Shown: positions 35,801-45,558, counted from the first letter of the stretch. The stretch: 64,000 nt of DNA from Prevotella communis (GCF_022024175.1 NZ_CP091794.1:3348001-3412000); one strand, 5' to 3'. Translations and numbers: made by a program. The notes: a model not told the origin generated them from the letters alone.

Positions 35801-36177
35801 GCAGAAGGATACAGATTCACGCTCTTCTGAGCCTCGTCCTTGGACAAACCGATCTTCACGGGGTTGTGGTCGGGAGAAGAAATATAGAGTGACGTAGAGA
35901 AGAGAGGCAACTTCAGAGAGTAGCTACCATCATCGTCGGTCAGCACACTATAACCATCGATATCGGCTGCGCGGACGATGGCACCCGACACAGGCTTTTG
36001 CGAAGCAGCGTCGAACACATAACCCTTGACGGTACGCGTCTCGTAGTGCTTCTGAACCCTTACTACACGCTTTACCTGAACAACCTCCTCTTCCTCTTCA
36101 GTATCTTCGTCCTGCGCAACAGCACAGAGAGGGAAAGCCATCAGCAGCGTCATTCCAAATAAGATATATCGTTTCAT
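32863..36177 (-). CDS. SusC/RagA-family TonB-dependent transporter (pair 1)
   Basis: 1104 residues. Signal peptide ending in CAVAQ, an acidic stretch (EDTEEEEE), then a CarboxypepD-reg-like domain (TVKGYVFDAASQKPVSGAIV), a plug domain with PLIVIDDVIIDQQYG and GSKGANGVILIQT, and a 22-strand barrel ending GQSRSIVAGVKINL. TonB-energised import of a glycan or peptide ligand held by the SusD partner. The pre-domain with KRVVRVQKHYETRTVK is unusual. Followed by its SusD; preceded by a fasciclin lipoprotein 33 bp upstream. Confidence 0.94.
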   Translation of the reverse strand: MKRYILFGMTLLMAFPLCAVAQDEDTEEEEEVVQVKRVVRVQKHYETRTVKGYVFDAASQKPVSGAIVRAADIDGYSVLTDDDGSYSLKLPLFSTSLYISSPDHNPVKIGLSKDEAQKSVNLYPSAFTAEYGVQTNVRGDYEATDFKYSPAINIKDEVQKQLGGQVYTINRSGTPGIGSVMFMQGLNSLNVNAQPLIVIDDVIIDQQYGRTLLHDGFYNDVLNNINPADIEKVTVVRNGTALYGSKGANGVILIQTRRNKSMATRITANISAGVTMEPNYISVMNADQYRSYASEMLKSTNTTLRDFKFLKSEYDARGNKYYYYDQYHQNTDWKDYVYRTAMTQNYGINVEGGDDVANYNLSVGYTNAKSTMKYNDMDRLNVRFNTDISLSNKLSVRFDASFANQTRDIRNDGAPEGYDEGTPIAPSFLAYVKSPFMSAYSYGHDETGAGRFSKEHYDIDTESYLSEALANYNNYNWQLGNPAAINQYAEANTKNRFETSMLNLTVTPKLEIARDLYVSEHFSYNLVNTNEMFYIPINGTPSYYVSSLGGYRQNETRSLASKQNSVMSDTRIDWKKRFDAHFLHIFGGARINWESFTSTSQVGYNTGSDKTPFLSGSLQDKDVVGISENWNSLSWYAQAEYNYKGRYYAQANLTIDGSSRFGQEGGDFRLFKAAWGVFPSFQAGWVVTNEPWMADVKGIDYLKLSAGYDISGNDDIDYYAARSYFRASQFLHTISGIAFEGIGNTKIQWETTRRLNLGLEGSFFDNRLSLGFNYFRSKTDNLLTLQQLGYLSGLKENWSNGGKLKNEGFDVSFTAKVLNLKNWQWQIGASAGHYKNQITELPDGKQFVDNEIYGATVRTQVGGVANAFYGYKTLGVFSTTAEAQAASAAAAGAATYDPNGLYFVGENGVDHVYFEAGDMHFADLNNDGMITDADRTFIGDPNPDIYGNIFTSLSFKRFKLDVNFNYSLGNDIYNYMRSQLEGGSRFMNQTTAMLRRWQVEGQQTDIPRITFQDPMDNARFSDRWIEDGSYLRLKSVTLSYDLPVKSEYLQGFQFWIQGNNLLTFTKYLGSDPEMTATSSVIGQGFDLGRLGQSRSIVAGVKINL

Positions 36178-36210
36178 ATCGTTCTTTCTTTTATTTTAGT
36201 CATGTGAACA

Positions 36211-38109
36211 TTAGCGTTGCATGTACCAAGCCTTATAGTCTCTGTCGTCGTATTGTCCGTGAGGATACAACAGGACGCCAGGCTTTCCTACAGCCGGCTC
36301 AGAAATCTTAGTCATCTTGTTGCCAGTACCCACTGTTGCAGGCAGAGCGTCAACCAGTTCGATGCTGCCGTGAGGCACTACCAGGATACAGTTGATACGC
36401 ATGGTACGTGTATGCGTCTTCTTTCTCAGCTCGTTGTTTGATACACTTGAATCAATTCTCAGATACGTCTTCATGGTCTCGTCGCCCACGCCATAGGTAG
36501 CCTTGGGGAACGTGAAGTCGTCAGCCAGTTTCACATAGCAGATGCGATCTGGATCAGGCTGATAGGCAGAACCCTTTGACTGGAAGTAGGGATCGGCCTC
36601 GTTCTGGAGGTCCAAACCATCTGAAGGCAATCCCGGAGAGATGAGCTTAGCCTTGAACTTTGTTGGCAGACGCTGCTCAGGGGTAGCTGTAGTATCAGCA
36701 GCCAGAGCAGGCACGTAAACCAAGTAGATGTCATAACTAATATTAGAAAGAACACCAGGGATGGTATAAGTCATCCAGTGGTTAGAAGTAGCCACCTGCG
36801 ACTCGAAGGTCGTGAACGAGTTGTTCCACACCTTGTTGTAGAACTGCTTATTGTCGGCAGTCACATAGTCGATTACATGGCTCACAGCATCGATAGAGTC
36901 CTTGGTGCTGTTGTCATAGTCCTTCTTCACCTCCTTCAAGTCGTAATTTTCAGCGATACGGAAAGAATGGAAAGTCATGCGCTTGTCGATGTTCCACTCC
37001 GTAGCCTTGCGCACCTCACCATTACTGCAGTGCATAATCTCCGTCTGGTTCAGAGCGCCCTTGGCAGCCTTAGGCATATAGTACTGATAGTACTCGAAGG
37101 GCACGCCACCCCAGATAGACTTACGAGAAGTGTAGCTGCGGGTACAAGATGTTGACATGGCAGAGTCGTTGAGCGACTGATCCGTGTTGAACGTACGACT
37201 GAAGGTAGTACCCTCGACGATAGCCAGGCGAGCATTGGTATAAGCCATTGAGTCGCGATCCTGCAGTTTCTCAGGATAGTCGAAATAAGGCTGATACTCC
37301 TCGATGAGCTGTTTCCACACCGCATTGGTAGGAGCCACCATCACATAGTCACTATCCTCAGAGTTGATCAGGCCCACATAGCTGTAGAGCTCGTTGCGCT
37401 GTGCGAACACAGAGTCCAGATACTGCGTCTTACCGTTGACGATACTACCGGTAACACTCTGGTTGGGCAGAAACACCTTATAATAGAAATGACTATTATA
37501 CATGAAACTGCGGATGCTGTCGAAGTCAGCGTCCTTGCGGAAAGCCTCGAACACATTCGGTTCGAATGCCAGTTTCTTATCCATGGTGAAGAGCACACCA
37601 TTGCTGTAGAGCTGGTTGATGTTGGTCATCTTCACGCCATTGATAGTCGTATCAGGATTAACGATAGCATACTTACCGTTCATCAGCACCATGGTATCGG
37701 TGCGCATATTGGTGAACGAGTGGTTATAGAGCGCCATGTGGTTCTGAATGAACTCCTTGACAACCGTATTGTTCTCGGGCAGCACCTTTTCGGCCTGAGC
37801 CTTGTACTCTGCAATCAGCGCGTCGGCCTCGGCAGCAGAGAAGTCGTCGTTGGTAGGTACAAACACCGTGAACACCTGGCTACCATTCAGACGGTCCACA
37901 TAATCACATCCCTCGATGAGCTTAGCGAAGTTGCTCATGTTAGGATTACTCTTGATAGCAGACCAGATGGTACCTTCGTGCACACCATTCTCACCGCCAC
38001 CCAGACTGTCGTAGTGGTCGTCCCAAGTATCGGTGCAGCCAGCCAGTGCTGCGGCGATACCGCAGCACATCAGGCTTCCACATAATATTTTATTTATCTT
38101 GGTAATCAT
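36211..38109 (-). CDS. Fasciclin-domain lipoprotein
   Basis: 632 residues. Lipoprotein signal (ALAGCTDTWDDHYD). N-terminal fasciclin-like domain: NFAKLIEGCDYVDRLNGSQV then FTVFVPTNDDFSAAEAD and IQNHMALYNHSF. A second degenerate unit follows (~200-330), then a C-terminal beta-rich domain. Fasciclin domains usually mediate adhesion; in Bacteroidota they recur next to SusCD pairs and may be surface ligand-binding partners. Cotranscribed with the SusC downstream (33-bp gap). Confidence 0.82.
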   Translation of the reverse strand: MITKINKILCGSLMCCGIAAALAGCTDTWDDHYDSLGGGENGVHEGTIWSAIKSNPNMSNFAKLIEGCDYVDRLNGSQVFTVFVPTNDDFSAAEADALIAEYKAQAEKVLPENNTVVKEFIQNHMALYNHSFTNMRTDTMVLMNGKYAIVNPDTTINGVKMTNINQLYSNGVLFTMDKKLAFEPNVFEAFRKDADFDSIRSFMYNSHFYYKVFLPNQSVTGSIVNGKTQYLDSVFAQRNELYSYVGLINSEDSDYVMVAPTNAVWKQLIEEYQPYFDYPEKLQDRDSMAYTNARLAIVEGTTFSRTFNTDQSLNDSAMSTSCTRSYTSRKSIWGGVPFEYYQYYMPKAAKGALNQTEIMHCSNGEVRKATEWNIDKRMTFHSFRIAENYDLKEVKKDYDNSTKDSIDAVSHVIDYVTADNKQFYNKVWNNSFTTFESQVATSNHWMTYTIPGVLSNISYDIYLVYVPALAADTTATPEQRLPTKFKAKLISPGLPSDGLDLQNEADPYFQSKGSAYQPDPDRICYVKLADDFTFPKATYGVGDETMKTYLRIDSSVSNNELRKKTHTRTMRINCILVVPHGSIELVDALPATVGTGNKMTKISEPAVGKPGVLLYPHGQYDDRDYKAWYMQR

Positions 38110-38118
38110 AATTTTCAG

Positions 38119-38168
38119 TTTTCAATTATCAATTATCAATTGTCAATTATCAATTGTCAATTATCAAT
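38119..38168. repeat. TCAATTR heptamer tract between two fasciclin genes
   Basis: About seven 7-base units fill the 58-bp intercistronic gap, the same heptamer as at 32799 and 13100. Confidence 0.85.
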
Positions 38169-40315
38169 TAAAGATCGTCCTCCATAGCGCCCTCACCATC
38201 GACAGCATATACCGACTTAGGCACCATTTCGAAGAAGTCGAACATAAACTCATTGTTATTACCCTTACCATCGCTGGCCACACGGAAACGGATGTAGTGA
38301 TCCTTGGTGGCGTCGATGTCAGTCTGGCAGAGAATACGACGGTACATACCATTAGCATTTCCCAATGGGTGGTCCTTCTGACCAATGAGCTGGCTACGGC
38401 CATCGTCGTAGGCACCGAGGTTCTTCAGTACCTTCTGGTACTCAGCCTTCTCCTCATCGGTCATCTTCATATAGGCATCATAACTCTTATAACGGTCGCC
38501 CAGGTACATATCAGTATCCAGGTTCTTGGTCATATCAAGAGGAATACCCTGAGGCTTGCCGTCGAAGTACACCTGCATGACACCACGCGTAGGAATAGCG
38601 CAGAATCCGAGACGGAACTGCCACTCACCGCTGAATGGTACAGGAGGAATACGGAAGGTCATGTCATAGTCGCCGAAGAGGTTCCACTCGTCACCCTGCC
38701 AAGACCAGTAGTACAGGTGAGGACGACGGAGCACCAATTTACCATCATTATTCACCGTCACACCATCCAGGTAGCCGTCGGGGAAGTAACGGTTCTTACC
38801 GTTCTTAGGCTCATTACTCTCATCAGGCGTTTCATTAGGGTCATCACCCAGATAGTTACCCTCGTCGCGCATATCGTTGGTCATCACCTCGGGGAAGATG
38901 GTAGAGAAGTCCATACGGATACGCATGTTCTGCACCTTGTCACGCACATCGGTAGTGAAAGCAATCAAGTCGTCCACATAGAAATAGTGACCATTGAGTG
39001 CGTCGTTCTCGTATTCATCCTCCACATCCTTGATGACATAAGAACCACGGAACTGGTAGTCGGACGTCTCACCATAACGGCGGTTGATGAAGAAGCCCTT
39101 CACCTTGTCGCGGTCGTTACCACGGCAGTCGCGTCCCTGCTCATCCTTATTCATGGTCAGCATAGACACCTTCAGCATGGTGTGAGGCAGCAAGGTGGTA
39201 TACCACTCAGTGGGGTTGACCAGTGTAGCATCGAAACCGAAGGGGTACTTACCATGCTCAGGAATCTCCATAGCCGTGAGCTTGTTGGTACCAGGCACGT
39301 AGCGGTTCATGATATGATAGCGGATGAAACGCTTCAAGGGGTTGATACTATCCGTGAGGTTCTCGAACTTCCATCCCTCCTTCAGGTCGTCACGATGCAG
39401 AGGATCGCCAGAACCGAACACTGGGTCATAGAGCTTGACAGCCAGGTCGTAGAGCGCATGGAGGTCGCCTTTAGACGTATCGATGCCATACTCCTCGAAC
39501 TTAGCACGATAGATAGAGTCGGGCTCTACGAAAGCCGTGAAGCCGTACTTCTTCTTCTCGGGCACCCAACCCACCTCAGAGTGGACGTGAGACCTGTACT
39601 TATACTTAGGCTGGTTCTTTGAGTAGGTCACATCCTCGATGAGTTCAATCTCATTACGCACGCCAGTAGCCACGAGCGCCTCGTAGAACAACTTAATATT
39701 CTTGTTATCGCGCAAGATATCAGCGATATAGCAGTTTGACTTCTCAATCACCTTGTTCACAGGCTGCACGATACCATTCTCCACAGAGTCGTTCTGGTGA
39801 ATGATCTGTCCGTCGGGCAGTGTGTCGCTGAAGATGATATGCGCGTTACCCTCGATCTGGATAACAGCATTACCATTCTCGTCAACGATAGGTTTGGTAG
39901 CCAGGTAACGTCCCTGCAGGTTGTAAGTAGGCAGGAAGTCGAGCACCATCTCGAACGTAGAATACATATTCTGTACCAAGTGTGTGCGAGCGATTGTATC
40001 GCAGTCGGCCACACTCAGCGAGTCAACACAAGGGATACCCTTTGACTGCAGATACTCGTCCACAGCCTTATTGTCGGGCAGGAAGCAAGTATATCTGCCA
40101 TAGGTAGAGAGCAGATCCATGAGGTCGGCTTTCTCAACGATGTACTTGAACTCACTATACTGTTCACGGTTGCTGATATAGTCGCTCAGCATCTCGCCCG
40201 TGAAAGTATAGAAGTACTGACTATCAGGCTCGTCAGAGCAACTGGTCATAGAGCCCGTTGCCATGAAGGCAGCCAGTGCCATCAACGCTACTTTTATATT
40301 CTTATTGATATTCAT
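38168..40315 (-). CDS. Fasciclin-domain lipoprotein
   Basis: 715 residues. Lipoprotein signal ending TGSMTSCSDEPDS. Fasciclin-like block YSEFKYIVEKADLMDLLSTY then GRYTCFLPDNKAVDEYLQSKG and ARTHLVQNMYSTFEMVLDF; a second region around residues 200-330; C-terminal half with repeated beta segments (FDGKPQGIPLD). Same general plan as the 36211 and 45580 proteins. Predicted surface lipoprotein working with the SusCD pairs. It starts 25 bp after the SusD stop. Confidence 0.8.
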   Translation of the reverse strand: MNINKNIKVALMALAAFMATGSMTSCSDEPDSQYFYTFTGEMLSDYISNREQYSEFKYIVEKADLMDLLSTYGRYTCFLPDNKAVDEYLQSKGIPCVDSLSVADCDTIARTHLVQNMYSTFEMVLDFLPTYNLQGRYLATKPIVDENGNAVIQIEGNAHIIFSDTLPDGQIIHQNDSVENGIVQPVNKVIEKSNCYIADILRDNKNIKLFYEALVATGVRNEIELIEDVTYSKNQPKYKYRSHVHSEVGWVPEKKKYGFTAFVEPDSIYRAKFEEYGIDTSKGDLHALYDLAVKLYDPVFGSGDPLHRDDLKEGWKFENLTDSINPLKRFIRYHIMNRYVPGTNKLTAMEIPEHGKYPFGFDATLVNPTEWYTTLLPHTMLKVSMLTMNKDEQGRDCRGNDRDKVKGFFINRRYGETSDYQFRGSYVIKDVEDEYENDALNGHYFYVDDLIAFTTDVRDKVQNMRIRMDFSTIFPEVMTNDMRDEGNYLGDDPNETPDESNEPKNGKNRYFPDGYLDGVTVNNDGKLVLRRPHLYYWSWQGDEWNLFGDYDMTFRIPPVPFSGEWQFRLGFCAIPTRGVMQVYFDGKPQGIPLDMTKNLDTDMYLGDRYKSYDAYMKMTDEEKAEYQKVLKNLGAYDDGRSQLIGQKDHPLGNANGMYRRILCQTDIDATKDHYIRFRVASDGKGNNNEFMFDFFEMVPKSVYAVDGEGAMEDDL

Positions 40316-40340
40316 AATCTTATCGTTTAAGTGTTATGCA

Positions 40341-42131
40341 TTATTTAGCTTTCTCGTAGCTGGAGTTCTCACCGCTGCCAAAGGCAGGATTGGCCACCAG
40401 GTTACGGTTCACCTTCATTTCCTCAATGTTGTAAGGCCAGAAGATAGCATCCATCTTCTTGAAGAAGTTCTGAGAGTACTCCTTGTTCACATCCTCGCGG
40501 TGCATCACGGCATTGATCACAGGTTCTGTGTTGCCGGCACGCATGGCGTAGCGTACAAGGTCGTACCAGCGCTTACCCTCGAACATCAGTTCGCGCTGAC
40601 GCTCACGCTTCACCAGATCGGTCATTGCCGTCTTGGTAGCGTAGTTGCTGCTCTTCAGTGTATCAGAAGCTGTCAGATCCTTCTTACAGATAGCACGCTT
40701 GTTGATAACGTTCACCAGTGTGAAAGCCTTCTCCATCAGCGGTTTGTTCGTGGCGCTAACCAGCGAGTCCTCGCCATCGATAGGATTCAGCATCTTCTCG
40801 CAGAGAGCCTCAGCCTCCATCAGCATGATATCAGGCAAGCGGTAGATGATCCACATACTGCTGTTGTTGTTCTGAGGATACAAAGAATAGTCAGACTTAG
40901 GCGTCGAAGGAGTCTTCATGTCGATTTCGAAGCTACGAGCAGCCAACTTCATGATAGGAGAGTTGTCCTTAGTAGCGTCACAGTTCACATAGAGGCGAGC
41001 ATCCAACTTGTTCTTCTGCTCAGGCTCAAAAATGACACGCTTAGAGTAGTCGGCCTCGATATCCTCTTTCAGGTACTTAGAACCAACCAGCAGGCCAGTA
41101 CCGTTAGAGTGACCGTAAAGAGAAGACACAGCACCATTGGCCAGCATACCATTACCAGCTTTCTCATCATCATAGACTAGTTCAAAGACGGTCTCCTTGC
41201 TAGCACCTTCTACGAATAACTCTTCATAATAATTGCCAAAGTAAGTACCCGTCAGATTGTCGTTAACCAGAGGATAGCCATTGAGGCGAACCTCCAGGGC
41301 AGCCTTCGTATCGGCCGACAGACGATGCTTCTTCTCGTACTCATCGTTGAGTTCCTTCTTAGATTTGATGACCTCTTCTGCATAGTAAACACAAGAGTCG
41401 TAGCCAATAGGATCAACGGCACCCTTCCACAGATACATCTCGCACAACATGGCACGGATAGCATCCTGCGTGATGCGGCCAGTCTGATAGAAAGGCTTTG
41501 TCTCAGGATAGCGTTTTACCGCCTTATCCTCAACCTGGCGCAGATCGGCGATGAGGGTGTCGAGCACCTCATAGAACGGCGTTGCGGGCAGGTCCATTGT
41601 CTGGTCGTCGTCGGTGAAGGCCTCACGAGTGAAAGGCACATCGCGGAACGTACGAATCAGATAGAAATAAGAGAGAGAGCGCAGTGCTGTCACCTCAGCG
41701 ATGGTAGCGTCGAGGTCACCCTGTGTATAGGCAGGATCCTTCTCGGCCACGCCGGGAGCATATTTCAGTACCGTGTTACAACGGTTGATCACGTCGTAGA
41801 AGCCCTCCCAAGTGGTGTAGGAGTTCATAGCCGTGATATTCTCCTTTAATATATTAGAGAGGTTGATATCATTATTGATACCCTGACCGGCCATCACATT
41901 CTCCGTTCTGGCCTCACCCCAAATCATCATACGCTTTCTGACACCATCGTTCTGGAGAGCAGAGTAGCAACCAGCCACGACATTGTCCACGTCGGCCTTT
42001 TCATTCCAGAAGTCCTCGAAAATAATCTCGTTCTGAGGTTTGATATCCAGGAAGTCTGAGCATGAAGTGAGACCGCAGACGACGCAGATTGCGCAGATTA
42101 TCTTATTATAATTCTTTTTCATAATCTTCAT
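40341..42131 (-). CDS. SusD/RagB-family lipoprotein (pair 2)
   Basis: 596 residues. Lipoprotein signal VVCGLTSCSDFLDIKPQNEI, the classic SusD start. TPR-like helices with VTALRSLSYFYLIRTFRDVP and C-terminal ELMFEGKRWYDLVRYAMR, both family hallmarks, and IFWPYNIEEMKVNRNLVANP near the end. Surface ligand-binding partner of the SusC gene that precedes it by 25 bp. Confidence 0.95.
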   Translation of the reverse strand: MKIMKKNYNKIICAICVVCGLTSCSDFLDIKPQNEIIFEDFWNEKADVDNVVAGCYSALQNDGVRKRMMIWGEARTENVMAGQGINNDINLSNILKENITAMNSYTTWEGFYDVINRCNTVLKYAPGVAEKDPAYTQGDLDATIAEVTALRSLSYFYLIRTFRDVPFTREAFTDDDQTMDLPATPFYEVLDTLIADLRQVEDKAVKRYPETKPFYQTGRITQDAIRAMLCEMYLWKGAVDPIGYDSCVYYAEEVIKSKKELNDEYEKKHRLSADTKAALEVRLNGYPLVNDNLTGTYFGNYYEELFVEGASKETVFELVYDDEKAGNGMLANGAVSSLYGHSNGTGLLVGSKYLKEDIEADYSKRVIFEPEQKNKLDARLYVNCDATKDNSPIMKLAARSFEIDMKTPSTPKSDYSLYPQNNNSSMWIIYRLPDIMLMEAEALCEKMLNPIDGEDSLVSATNKPLMEKAFTLVNVINKRAICKKDLTASDTLKSSNYATKTAMTDLVKRERQRELMFEGKRWYDLVRYAMRAGNTEPVINAVMHREDVNKEYSQNFFKKMDAIFWPYNIEEMKVNRNLVANPAFGSGENSSYEKAK

Positions 42132-42156
42132 GTTTCTTTTTAAATCAATCTACGTT

Positions 42157-45100
42157 TTAGAAATCAACAGTGATACCCAGTGTATAAGAGCGTGAACGTG
42201 GTGTCTGCATGTTGTCGATAGCAGGATCCTCGCCACCGAATGCGATATCGGGGTCCACACCAGAGTACTTCGTGAGTACGAAGGGGTTGTTCACACTGGC
42301 ATAGAATGAAAGGCGGTTCAGGCCAATCCATGTCAGGTTCTTCTTATTGATAGAATAGTTGAGCTGGGCATAGCTCATACGCAGGTAGCTACCATCCTCT
42401 ACGAAGCGGTCGCTGATCAGCGTGTTGTAGTTGCTGTTGCCACCATACATAGCACGTGGGATAGGTGTTACGTCACCCTCCTGACGCCAGCGGTAGTTCA
42501 CAGCCTGACTCTGGTTGTCGTTACCAGTCATGGCCTCAGCCTGCAGACGAGCCTTGTTGATAATCTTGTTGCCCACACGGTAGGTGAACTGTGTTGACAG
42601 ACGCCACTGACCGTAGTTGAAAGAGAAACCGAAACCACCAGTCAACTTAGGCAGAGAAGAGCCCAGGTAGGTGATATCCAGTGCATTGATCTGACCATCG
42701 TGATTCAGGTCATCGTAGATAGCGTCACCACCGTTGAAGCCGGGGAATGCACCATCGTGACCAGTATTATCAGAACGATAGTCGTACATCATACGCTTAG
42801 GTACGTTGTTACCTTCGAGAATCAGGTTGCCATCGGCACCGACAGCCACAGGAGCCGTCTTACCAGAACCTGACCACTCTCTCCACCAAGTCTGGATGTC
42901 GTCCTTGGTAGCACCAGCCTCAACCATTTCCTGAACATGGTTCTTGATGGTGAGGTAGTTGTACTGGTACACACCCTTGTACTTGAAGCCGTAGATAGCA
43001 CCGAACGGGTTGTGCAGCTGCACACGACGCAAGGTCTCACCGTTGTTATAGCCGTACTTAGAGTTCTTGTTTTCCAGGATGTACTCGTCCATCTCCAGGA
43101 TTTCGTTGCGGTTGTTACCGAAGTTGGCGTTCATATCCATAGAGAACTTACCAGCCTTGATCATGCGGTTTGTATTGATATGGAACTCCCAACCGGTGTT
43201 GCGCATCTTACCGTTGTTATGATAAGGAACGGTAGCGAAACCAGTGTTTGAAGGAATACGGAAGCTACCCATCAGCATGTCGGATGTGGTTGACTGATAG
43301 CCCTCGATAGTCAGGTTCAGACGACCATCCATGAAGCCCAGGTCGATACCGAAGTTGTAGCTGGATACCAACTGCCACTTCAGGTCGGTCAGACGAATGT
43401 TCAGCGGTTTCATGGCAGCCATGTCGAGATACCTGTCGGCAGAACCATACTTAGAAGTAAACAGGTAGTTCTGACCAGGCTGGTTACCTACACGACCCCA
43501 GCTGGGACGGATAGCCAACATAGAGAGTGTGGGCTTCAGTTTCTGCATCCAAGGCTCGTCACTGACGATCCACTTCAGAGATACAGAGGGGAAGTAACCC
43601 CAGCGGTTGCCGGGACCGAACTTAGTAGTACCATCGGCACGTACGGTGAAGTCGGCCACATAGCGTCCCTTATAAGCATAGTGAGCAGAGAAGGTGTAGT
43701 ACATAGAGCGCCACTGGCTGTAGCCAGAGCTCATGCCGTTGATGATACCACCAGCAGAGGGGCTCACGATGACACCGTTGGTAGAAGGCAGGCCGTAACC
43801 GTCGGTTGACTGAGAGCTGCTGGAACCAGAAGTCAGTTCGAAGCGTCCCATCATCATCACAGAGTGATCCTTGTTAGCAAAAGCAGGAATCAAGGTCAGC
43901 GTCTGCTTGGTGTTGAACGAAACGCTCTTTGAAGAGCTTGAGGCAGAGGTGTTCACCTTGTCCTCCCAGCGCTTGGTCACCAGTTCCTGGGGATAGAACG
44001 AATCGTTGTAGTGGTTAGAGATATTCATGTACACAGAGCTGCGCCAGTTCAACTGCCAGTGCTCATCATCGAGGCCCAGCAGCTGGTAGTTCAGGATGAG
44101 CTCAGGGTTCATGTCGTAGACACGGCGCTGCTTCTTAGCCAGATAAGCAGAAGCCACGGGGTTCACGTAGTTACGCTGGTCGTTCTTGAACACCTCAGAA
44201 CCGATATAGGTTCCACTCTGAGGCATGTTATAGTACTTGTCGGTCTCCAGACCCGTGTCAGGATCGATCTGATAGATGCTCATGTTAGGCATCTTCTTCA
44301 GGGCGATGGCCAGCAGGTCGTCAGAGTTGTCGTCGTACTTAGAGTAAGTCAGAGAGAAGTTGGTGCTTACACGGATACGCTGGCTGACATTATAGTCCAG
44401 GTTCACACGTGTAGAGAAACGGTTCATCTTCTGCTGGATGATAGTACCCGTCTCGTGGTCGTAACCGGCACCGATACGGAAGCTAGCCTTCTCACCACCA
44501 CCGGTGATGGTAGCGTAGTGGTTCTGACGCAGACCCCACTGAGTGACAGCGTCGCGCCAGTCGGTATTGGCACGATACTGGCGCCAGTCGGCCAGGATAG
44601 AAGGATCGTCCACATAGTTGATCTCAGGGATAGCATACTTATTAGATGCGTTATCGTTCTGACGGGGGTTGAAGTAAGCCTCCTTCAGCATCATGGTGTA
44701 GTCGTCACCATTCAGCAGAGCATAGCCCTGAGGCTGATAAGTACCAGTGAGCTTCAGTGAGTAGGTCACCTTTGGAGCACCACGCACACCACGCTTGGTG
44801 GTCAGCTCGATGACACCGTTACCACCCTGAGAGCCATATACTGCAGTAGCGGCAGCATCCTTCAGCACGGTGATAGAAGCGATATCCTCAGGGTTGATGT
44901 TCAGCAGTTCAGCGAACTTCTCATCATTGGCACCAGCCATATCGAAGTTGTCGAGGTTCACCTCACGGATGTTACCATCCACCACAATCAGCGGGTTGGC
45001 ATCGGTCAGCGTAGAGATAGACGAAGCACCACGCAGACGCATGGTAGAACCAGAACCCAGGTTACCAGAGTTACCCACGATATCCAGACCGGCGATACGT

Positions 45101-45558
45101 CCCTGCAGGGCCTCATCGACAGAAGTGATACCCAGACCCTCGAACTCCTTCATGGAGATGGTCTGTGTGGCGTAAGAGATTTCTCGCTGAGGGATAGGCA
45201 GTGTGTTACCCTGCATACGGCGCTTAGAGGTAACGGTCACCTCCTTCAGCTTGGTCTTAGACTTCATCTTCAAGACATAGGTTGTCTTGTTGATAGGCAT
45301 TGTCACAGTCTCCAGACCCACGTAACTGAAACGAATTTTATCCTTAGTATTGCGGACCTTCATCGTAAAGTTACCGTTCAAGTCGGTGAGAGCCGACTCG
45401 ATGATACGTCCGGTAGCATCAATTTCACAGACGGTGGCACCCATCAGCGGACCCATATCGTCGCTCAGTGTACCGTGTACCGACGTGATATTCTGTGCGC
45501 TCAGTGTTGTAGACAGCAGGAGCGCGATTGTCATTATAACAGATTTCAGTATTTTCAT
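42157..45558 (-). CDS. SusC/RagA-family TonB-dependent transporter (pair 2)
   Basis: 1133 residues. Signal peptide ending TTLSAQNI, carboxypeptidase-regulatory-like domain (VHGTLSDDMGPLMGATVCEI), then a plug with LRGASSISTLTDANPLIVVD and YGSQGGNGVIELTTKRG, and the C-terminal barrel ending RSRSYTLGITVDF. Energised uptake with the SusD at 40341. Follows a fasciclin lipoprotein gene by 21 bp in the same operon. Confidence 0.95.
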   Translation of the reverse strand: MKILKSVIMTIALLLSTTLSAQNITSVHGTLSDDMGPLMGATVCEIDATGRIIESALTDLNGNFTMKVRNTKDKIRFSYVGLETVTMPINKTTYVLKMKSKTKLKEVTVTSKRRMQGNTLPIPQREISYATQTISMKEFEGLGITSVDEALQGRIAGLDIVGNSGNLGSGSTMRLRGASSISTLTDANPLIVVDGNIREVNLDNFDMAGANDEKFAELLNINPEDIASITVLKDAAATAVYGSQGGNGVIELTTKRGVRGAPKVTYSLKLTGTYQPQGYALLNGDDYTMMLKEAYFNPRQNDNASNKYAIPEINYVDDPSILADWRQYRANTDWRDAVTQWGLRQNHYATITGGGEKASFRIGAGYDHETGTIIQQKMNRFSTRVNLDYNVSQRIRVSTNFSLTYSKYDDNSDDLLAIALKKMPNMSIYQIDPDTGLETDKYYNMPQSGTYIGSEVFKNDQRNYVNPVASAYLAKKQRRVYDMNPELILNYQLLGLDDEHWQLNWRSSVYMNISNHYNDSFYPQELVTKRWEDKVNTSASSSSKSVSFNTKQTLTLIPAFANKDHSVMMMGRFELTSGSSSSQSTDGYGLPSTNGVIVSPSAGGIINGMSSGYSQWRSMYYTFSAHYAYKGRYVADFTVRADGTTKFGPGNRWGYFPSVSLKWIVSDEPWMQKLKPTLSMLAIRPSWGRVGNQPGQNYLFTSKYGSADRYLDMAAMKPLNIRLTDLKWQLVSSYNFGIDLGFMDGRLNLTIEGYQSTTSDMLMGSFRIPSNTGFATVPYHNNGKMRNTGWEFHINTNRMIKAGKFSMDMNANFGNNRNEILEMDEYILENKNSKYGYNNGETLRRVQLHNPFGAIYGFKYKGVYQYNYLTIKNHVQEMVEAGATKDDIQTWWREWSGSGKTAPVAVGADGNLILEGNNVPKRMMYDYRSDNTGHDGAFPGFNGGDAIYDDLNHDGQINALDITYLGSSLPKLTGGFGFSFNYGQWRLSTQFTYRVGNKIINKARLQAEAMTGNDNQSQAVNYRWRQEGDVTPIPRAMYGGNSNYNTLISDRFVEDGSYLRMSYAQLNYSINKKNLTWIGLNRLSFYASVNNPFVLTKYSGVDPDIAFGGEDPAIDNMQTPRSRSYTLGITVDF

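Noticed and set aside
38033..39622. Long plus-strand open frame opposite a fasciclin gene (also similar ones at 34615-35892, 28417-29685, 32012-32749, 33418-34485)
   Set aside because: They mirror well-supported minus-strand genes, consist of low-information residues rich in His/Val/Leu/Arg, and have no recognisable domain.
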